From the NCBI GenBank assembly GCA_047495785.1, contig JBLDXI010000033.1:1984001-2048000 (forward strand): a stretch of DNA of 64,000 nt, given 5' to 3'. The notes beneath the pieces were generated by a model. It saw only the letters and a list, made by a program, of their open reading frames with translations, had not been told where the DNA came from and ran no database searches. The translations under genes were made by a program, and so were the position numbers. The stretch is from Lepidodermella squamata (Eukaryota; Gastrotricha). Positions 58,214 through 64,000 of this stretch are shown piece by piece. Each line of letters opens with the position of its first letter. The stretch's first letter is position 1.

Positions 58214-58718
58214 CTATTCCAGTCGAATTCGATGTTGGATGATAACTTCAACAGCTTCGATATTTGAGGCTGTCCGACTGAAAAGGGCTGAAGATTTACA
58301 TTCGATGAATTGATCAGTATCAAAGAAATCATGTTTCGTAGCAGAGCTGGCTCTGATGAATAATTTTACTTGGGAACCGGGCTTGACAGTTTTGAATGAA
58401 TTTAGCCTTGATCCATATCCCAATTTGATTTCGTTATCTTCCAAGGAGAGCAGAGGAACTTCATCCTGCTTCGAAATGCAATATTTTACCCATCTTGAAA
58501 TAATCGGATCATTCCTTTTTTAATTTGAATTCAAAACTTCAATTGTCGAGGCTGTTTGTTATTACGATTGATGTGGTTTATATCGACCGTTACCAAATCT
58601 AACTGTTTTTCACATATTGCTTGGAAGCTAAAAAGATCCCATACACTATATTTCACTAGTTATTAGACTCATGTAAACGGGAAGGATAATTGCAACGAAA
58701 CCACGCATGAGCCAGCAT
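58214..58718 (-). CDS. Possible small gene with ultra-short introns (unrecognised)
   Basis: Three minus-strand exons (58718-58657, 58627-58538, 58514-58214) join in perfect phase across GT-AG introns of 29 and 23 nt to give 150 residues. It begins MLAHAWFRCNYPSRLHESNN and continues with YFQAICEKQLDLVTVDINHI, NDPIISRWVKYCISKQDEVP, LLSLEDNEIKLGYGSRLNSF and KTVKPGSQVKLFIRASSAT. It looks like a folded protein but I recognise no family. The ATG is 62 bp after the RPS20 stop, with AATAAA 12 nt and AG directly before it, so it could be the last cistron of a GPALPP1-RPS20 operon. Alternatively it is a decayed gene whose frameshifts mimic tiny introns. Confidence 0.42.
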
Positions 58719-58780
58719 CTTTCTTTTATTTCAATAGCACTCTCTAGCAACTCTGAACCACATAAAAGATATCCACATCT

Positions 58781-59252
58781 TTACAGCATGGCGACTTCGA
58801 CATCGACGACAGGGTCCAATGTCACCTCAATCTGATTACGAGAAAAAGGCAATAGATCAAATTCTTTTGAATTAGTAACTAAAGCTTACGAGGTTCTTCA
58901 TTTGCTCAGGAGCACCGAAGAAATCGATAACCCGCTTGTGGATGCGCATTTGGAAGCGATCCCAGGTCTTTGAACCTTCACCGCAGGGAGTTTTGCGACA
59001 GGTGATGCGAAGCACCTTAGTGGGGATGCGGGTCGGGCCACGAGTCTTAAGACCCTTATCACGAGCACTCTTGACGAAAGACGCGCACACTAAAAATATA
59101 AAGTTTCGTCAATCGGTGAAAAGCAAATGCGGCTATAACTCACTCTTCTCAATAGCTTTCATATTCTTGCTGGTGAGGGTGACACGAATGCGGTGAATAG
59201 TCTGCTCCGAGGTCTGCTCGACTCCCTTGCCTTTTTCCAAGACAGCAGCCAT
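58781..59252 (-). CDS. RPS20: RPS20, small-subunit ribosomal protein uS10
   Basis: Cytosolic ribosomal protein uS10. Exons 59252-59144, 59089-58890 and 58831-58781 give 119 residues, the same length as human RPS20. Conserved blocks: [57 protein letters not shown] and the acidic C-terminus VEVTLDP. The phase at the first junction gives Met where most species have Val. It follows GPALPP1 by 113 bp on the same strand; TTTTTCTCCCATTATAG about 25 nt before the ATG looks like a splice acceptor. Confidence 0.97.
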
Positions 59253-59365
59253 GGTCAAGCTATTTACTAATTAGCTCTATAATGGGAGAAAAACACAGTT
59301 TCGATGAGCATGAGATTGTTGTTGAAAGTTTAATTGTAGTAGTATAAAAAGATCAAAGGTAAAAA
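59253..59365 (-). promoter_or_regulatory. Intercistronic gap GPALPP1 > RPS20 with acceptor-like AG
   Basis: 113 bp. On the minus strand a pyrimidine-rich run TTTTTCTCCCATTATAG precedes the RPS20 ATG by about 25 nt. It could be a TOP-like promoter region, a 5' UTR intron acceptor, or a trans-splice site. Confidence 0.35.
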
Positions 59366-59872
59366 TCACCGCTTGGCTGCGGTAGACGAAGATGAAGGGG
59401 CGAAACGGGAGGTTAAGCCTGTTTGCGCGTTGTTGACAATTTTTCCTCGCTGGGCAGCGCTGACTAATCGCACGGCGTCTCCTTGCATGTCGACTGTCGG
59501 ATCAAATGGTTTTCGAGCTGGTTTCTCCAGTTTATCCAATTTAGCCTTTTCCTCTTTTTTCTTTTCAGAATGAATTTCTAACAAGGATTTCTTCTTCTTT
59601 TTTTTCTTCTCCTCCTTCTTGGATTTTTTACTTTTCTCATCGTCTGACGCTTTACGTTTTCGACTGGAATCCTTGCTTTTCCGTTTGCTTGATTGATCTG
59701 CTGAATCAGATCCAGGCAGCGCCGGACCGAATTCGCTATCCGTTTCAGAGTCCGTTTCAGATTCAGCCGCAGAAAAACCTGGGGGCAACTGGGGGAATAA
59801 AGCCGTACTTTCCGTCCGTTTGGCCTTCACAGTATCAGTGCATGATGGAGGTAATGCAGGACCGTAAGACAT
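59366..59872 (-). CDS. GPALPP1: GPALPP1-like (GPALPP-motif, DUF3752) protein
   Basis: Short nuclear-type protein with the GPALPP signature. Single exon, 168 residues. MSYGPALPPSC at the start and EFGPALPGSD near residue 50 are the GPALPP repeats. A Lys/Glu-rich middle (RKRKASDDEKSKKSKKEEKK) follows, and the DUF3752-like end reads KPFDPTVDMQGDAVRLVSAA. Much shorter than the human protein (about 340 residues) but with both ends of the family pattern. Molecular function unknown. Confidence 0.85.
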   Translation of the reverse strand: MSYGPALPPSCTDTVKAKRTESTALFPQLPPGFSAAESETDSETDSEFGPALPGSDSADQSSKRKSKDSSRKRKASDDEKSKKSKKEEKKKKKKKSLLEIHSEKKKEEKAKLDKLEKPARKPFDPTVDMQGDAVRLVSAAQRGKIVNNAQTGLTSRFAPSSSSTAAKR

Positions 59873-61994
59873 TACGTATTAACACAATCTAACAAAATAT
59901 TCGAGCGTTATTGGGAGAAAATATATAATTCGGCGTATTTTTCACGTCCTAATCCTTCATTCTTTTAATCATGAAGGATTAAAACAGGGGCACAATAATG
60001 TAATTAATACAAAAATCATTCATCAATAGAAGATATGACGAGTGAGAGCCTCAGGTATCTCGAGCTAGACTAGAAATAACAAGGACGAAACTGTAGGTCG
60101 CGATCACTCGAGAAATAAATAAATGTCTAAGATTGGACAGAATCTATTATACAATTCAGTTTTAAATGTATCTCCACTAAAAACCCTCCAAGGTACGAGT
60201 TGCTATATCATAATAACATTTTTGCGCTTTCTCAACAGAAAAACAAGAAATAATTTAGCCTTCGCTTCTGCTGGGAAGGGCACTGTTTCTTTAACAATTG
60301 CTTCACAATCACAACGGCTATCATTTCCTATTTATAAATCACTTTCTTCTCGGCCTTCTCCGATAAAATTCAATCACGATATTAGACCATCGACCGACCA
60401 CAAAAAGTCGATAATTTTTTACAGACAGCCTTCCTCATTATGTCCAGACACCTAGCTTTTTGATATATTCTCAAATATTGGGGATCAAGAACATCAACGA
60501 TTTTCTCTATACAGTAAATAGTAGGTAAGCTCATATATAACTGCATCCCAAGATTTCTATAATATATGAAAAGCTGGTAGGTTACTGACGCTATTAGGTT
60601 TACTTTAATATTGGTTTGGATTATTATTAGTCAAGATTTTATGGTCGACTGATCATATTCTCAGCTTCCAATGTCGTCATAACGTAATCTACTTATGATG
60701 GAACTTACCGACGCAGTAAATCATGGCCTCTTGAAGCTACCTACAATGTGAACATACAACAGACACAAAACACATTCAACCGCCATGACCCTCATTGGCA
60801 AGCCTTACAGGAATACACACAAGTGACCCAAGGTAAAAGGTGAAACGACCGAGAATGCGCCCTCTCAATTCGGCGATGCAAGAATGATAAATGCGCAGGT
60901 AATTTTGACAGTTCTAGATTATAGAGCACCACAAATCGAAGAAATATGACGCGTCAAAAAAATGTTCGGCTCGAGACAGCCGTAACAGCATGCAAGAATC
61001 TGAAAAGCGGTTTTTCCGACAGGCGTCACCACGTTGAACCCTAGCGATGGGGATTCCCGGGTCCCCCGTCGACTTGCGCGCGGTGAGTGTGCGCGATTGA
61101 GCGCATTGAAAAATCCTCAATTTCTGAAATTCTCCTTGATAAAAGCATCAATAGTATTAATATTTATTATTTTCGGTTACTAAATATTTAAATATGTCAA
61201 AACCAAATATCTATACAAATCCTCAGGCCTTCATCTCGTCGAATTTTTTGGCTGCGAGCGGCGTTTTTTCTCCAACTCTGAGCTCTGTTCACCTATGGGG
61301 TATATGGTGCTTGGTGTGATCAAAACCTTGACTGCCGCTTGAATGTTGCTACCTACCTAGCATTTCTCGCTTTCTCGCATCCCTAACCAACTAATTAGTT
61401 GCCCATTTTTATAACATGCAGCTCTCCACGACCGATGTGTTAATAACTGAGCTAAAATGTGTTCATCTGGCCACGTCGAGCTTTGGGCTTGATTCAGTCC
61501 GAATCATATCCTTCCAAGATCAAAATTTCACATCAGATACATCAGATATATCAAATATATCTATGACTTGGACTATTTGTTGTTTAGAAAAGGTTCGAGA
61601 ATGTATACAATTCACCTACTTCAACTTTTAGATATCTGGTTTGTTTGACGTCTGTCCTTCACAAGTTACGAGTGCAATAACAATAAATATTATTCAGGCG
61701 AGTCTATAACACTGTATTTAATTGTAAGAGATGGGTGTTATACGTATATGTATTTTTAGCATTGCTGTATTTTTAGCCTCCGTGTGTATACGCAAAATTT
61801 CAAGTGATTTTTTTTATATGAAAAATGAACCATCAGCCTTTGTTGGGCCCAATCTCTATTCTCTATTCCAACTACTTAGTTGGGATAAATAAGTAGAATA
61901 AAGAGTTCTGATCTTTCTAACTTTCTTTTTGAATGTTTCTTTTAATCTGAGGTTGAAATTACTGCCGTCTAGAATATCTATTTAATTTTTGGTT
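59873..61994. other. Intergenic, divergent promoters of GPALPP1 and NF-YC
   Basis: About 2.1 kb. A 110-codon plus-strand frame at 60123 and a 71-codon frame at 61416 lack motifs and splice partners. I see no RNA gene or repeat. Confidence 0.4.
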
Positions 61995-63044
61995 ATGGTC
62001 TTGATGGAAGGCGATATGCAATATGCCGCTGGCGAACAGTTAGATGGAAGTGAAGGTTTTGATCAAGATGCCCAGCTGAAGCTTGACAATTTCTGGACTG
62101 AAGTAATGGATGATATCCGAAAAGCAGTAAGAGACAACGTCATTTGCATTGTCATCTTAGTTGTCATTTGTTTGCTAATACAGAAAGATTTCAAAGAAAT
62201 GGAGCTGCCTATTGCTCGTATCAAAAGAATCATGAAACTGGATGAAGATGTGAAAGTAATGATTTGCAATCCAAGTTTGATGTAATTAACTTCATTCAAC
62301 CCAGATGATAGCGGCTGAAACACCAGTGCTGTTCGCTAAAGCTGCGGAAATATTTATTAAAGACTTGACCCTTAGAGCATGGCTAATGACTGAGGAAAGC
62401 AAGCGAAGAACGCTTCAAGTAATTTTGATGTCTCTTAATTCGATCTGTCATTTGATCTTTTTATTTCAATGACATCTTTTCAGCGGAATGACATTTCTTC
62501 TGCTGCTGGAAAATGCGAAATGTTCGACTTCCTAATCGACGTACTCCCTCGAGAAGATGCCAAAACCGCCAGAAGAACTCAAGGCCACACGACACCAAAC
62601 ACCGCTGCTAATGCGGGATATGTGCAACAGAGCATTCCACAGATGGATGGCAGCGCGACTGTCTCCATTCCTGCGAGTATGATTACAGCCTAGTCAAATC
62701 TATATTAAGTTGAATTGCTCCTGTTTACAGCTATGGGAGGAGGGGATCAGATGCAGCAAATAGTGATCCAGCTGCCAGCATCTATTCTGTCCGCGCTCAG
62801 TCCTCAAAAGCAATCTGGCGGTATCACGATAATGCAACAAATGCCTATGACAATGTCAGGAGGAATCTCCCAGCATCAGCAGTTAACTCTGACCGATGAT
62901 TCAGGTGTCCTCACCGCGGACGGTACTCAGATTGTCGCCATTGGAGGCAGCGACAATGGTACTATCCAACTTTCTGCCGCTCAACTGCAGTCTTTATTAC
63001 AACCCGCAGCGCTCAAGCAATCGATGCATCCTCAGCAGCATTAA
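61995..63044 (+). CDS. NFYC: NF-YC, CCAAT-binding factor subunit gamma
   Basis: Histone-fold subunit of the trimeric CCAAT-box factor NF-Y. Exons in phase: 61995-62126, 62184-62255, 62305-62418, 62484-62676 and 62731-63044; 274 residues. The H2A-like core is near-identical to the family: [82 protein letters not shown]. The C-terminal half is the Gln/Ser/Ile-rich activation region ([35 protein letters not shown]). The second Met (62004) could also initiate. USP24 starts 240 bp downstream in the same direction. Confidence 0.96.
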
Positions 63045-63284
63045 AATTTCTTTTCTAAACTAATTTCTTACTTTGCTTTCTTGCTTGTTCATATGTCATT
63101 CCCAGTGACGCTATCTAATCCAACTAAAGCTAATATTTCAGGTGAATCACCTTGATTTCGTGCGAATGTCGATCGGAAATCGCGATAGATGAAATTTTGA
63201 TATTCCACTTCGAGATTAATGTTGATTTCTTTCTCAGGTAGAACTTTTGTTATATTTTTATATGGAATCATAAAGCAAAGAAAT

Positions 63285-64000
63285 ATGGAGGAAGAGAAAA
63301 TGACCATCGAAGACAAGGTATAATTTGCCATTGACACGACGCCTATTTTGATCATTACTTTTTTTACTACCTAAGGTTCGATCCTTGTTGGAGATGGGCT
63401 TCGGCGACGAGTCAAACGTGAGGAGACAGCTTACCAGGGCAAAAAATGATTTGAGCGTAGCCGTTGCCTACTTGACCGACGATGATGGTAGTTGGGTAGC
63501 ACCGCCCCCTGTGCAGGCAAAATCTTCGCAATCTACTGACACTTCTTTAGCGCCCTATACAGGAGAAAGTGAGTGGCCGTTATTGTTGCTTCTATGCTTT
63601 AATCTCATTTGATCATCGTAGATGTGACTGAGTTTCCTGAAACTCACCTTTATGATTTGATTGATCGAGCAAGCGGCCAGAGCACTTGGAACATTCCTTA
63701 TCAGAGACACGAATCGCTCGGTGTCATGTTAAATGCTACCACGCAGTTTCTTGATCGAGGTCAGCTCGATGGTATCCCATCGATGGAGCAATTTTTGTTG
63801 TCTGTGCTTCCTGATTGTATCGATAAGCTGACAATGTCTTCTGCGGTTTCCGGATGGAAGGAAGATGTCGTCACCGGTGTTTTCGATATGCTTTCATTGA
63901 CCGTGGAGCTTATCGCTAGTTATGCTGCTCATCGCGTTCTGCCATCAGAGCTTTCTCAATCTTTGACGAACATTTTCGACAAAAACAACAAGTTTTTCAG
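63285..64000 (+). CDS. USP24: USP24-like ubiquitin hydrolase (N-terminal part, runs off the window)
   Basis: Start of a large deubiquitinase. Exons visible: 63285-63317, 63376-63568 and 63622 to the window edge. N-terminal UBA domain: VRSLLEMGFGDESNVRRQLT then RAKNDLSVAVAYLTDDD, the arrangement that opens USP24. The next block, FPETHLYDLIDRASGQSTWN, IPYQRHESLGVMLNATTQFL and CIDKLTMSSAVSGWKEDVVT, matches the conserved region after the UBA in USP24. The catalytic USP domain is outside the window. Confidence 0.88.

Noticed and set aside
60123-60455. 110-codon plus-strand open frame
   Set aside because: No recognisable domain, no splice sites linking it to other coding sequence; likely chance.
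1-64000. Assignment to a specific phylum (for example tardigrade, rotifer or flatworm)
   Set aside because: Gene content and compact introns exclude some model lineages, but nothing in the window is diagnostic for one phylum.
1-64000. CRISPR arrays, bacterial operons or prophage
   Set aside because: No regular spaced repeats; all genes are eukaryotic with introns, so no prokaryotic segment is present.

Overview
This window is nuclear DNA from an animal with a compact, intron-rich genome. All recognisable genes are metazoan (REXO1, XBP1, KICS2, USP24, NF-YC, eIF2B-gamma, RPS20, IgLON/lachesin-like adhesion proteins). Most introns I could fix by reading frame are about 45-70 nt with GT-AG ends. 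A ciliary/sperm-type gene pair (C1orf87-like, STPG1-like), a KICSTOR subunit and a SYCP2-like meiotic protein argue against a nematode or a fruit-fly-like insect. I cannot name the phylum from sequence alone. Exon boundaries were placed by hand from reading frame and splice consensus, so expect errors of about one base.

Layout. 1-1039 (-): 5' part of SMC2. 3322-5790 (+): REXO1-type RNA exonuclease. 7169-8074 (+): two-Kunitz surface protein. 8474-12328 (-): SYCP2-like axis protein, directly downstream of DDX56 (12441-14117, -). 14935-19650 (-): a full-length, apparently intact non-LTR retrotransposon with one 1507-codon ORF. It carries a hydrophobic N-terminal section, a 2A ribosome-skipping motif, zinc fingers, endonuclease and reverse transcriptase. 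19859-22514 (+): DCAF4 then ERI1. 23360-24949 (+): RING/IBR protein. 26610-29460 (-): C1orf87-like EF-hand-type protein. 30291-34538 (+): two tandem three-Ig GPI-type paralogues separated by a 30-bp perfect inverted repeat. 35217-36276 (-): XBP1, whose frames only join through a 65-nt IRE1-type intron. 39264-40600 (-): unrecognised gene. 42694-44877 (+): glucosylceramide synthase. 47778-49047 (-): 2-aminoethylphosphonate-pyruvate transaminase. 50276-51635 (-): STPG1-like, facing a possible small gene at 51891. 52285-52800: SINE- and LINE-like debris with an (ATGG)n tract. 53076-57954 (+): PARS2, KICS2, EIF2B3. 58214-59872 (-): GPALPP1, RPS20 and a small unknown gene. 61995-64000 (+): NF-YC and the 5' part of USP24.

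How it fits together. Several same-strand neighbours are only about 60-115 bp apart: DDX56>SYCP2-like, DCAF4>ERI1, PARS2>KICS2>EIF2B3, and GPALPP1>RPS20>unknown. In each gap a splice-acceptor-like (pyrimidine)AG lies between the upstream stop and the downstream ATG. SMC2 also has CAG directly before its ATG. This is the layout expected of operons resolved by spliced-leader trans-splicing, but no leader gene is visible here.

The most notable observations are the 2A-containing LINE polyprotein, the 65-nt IRE1-type intron of XBP1 with UPR elements upstream, the operon-like spacing, the animal AEP transaminase, and very short or irregular introns in the 56-59 kb region.
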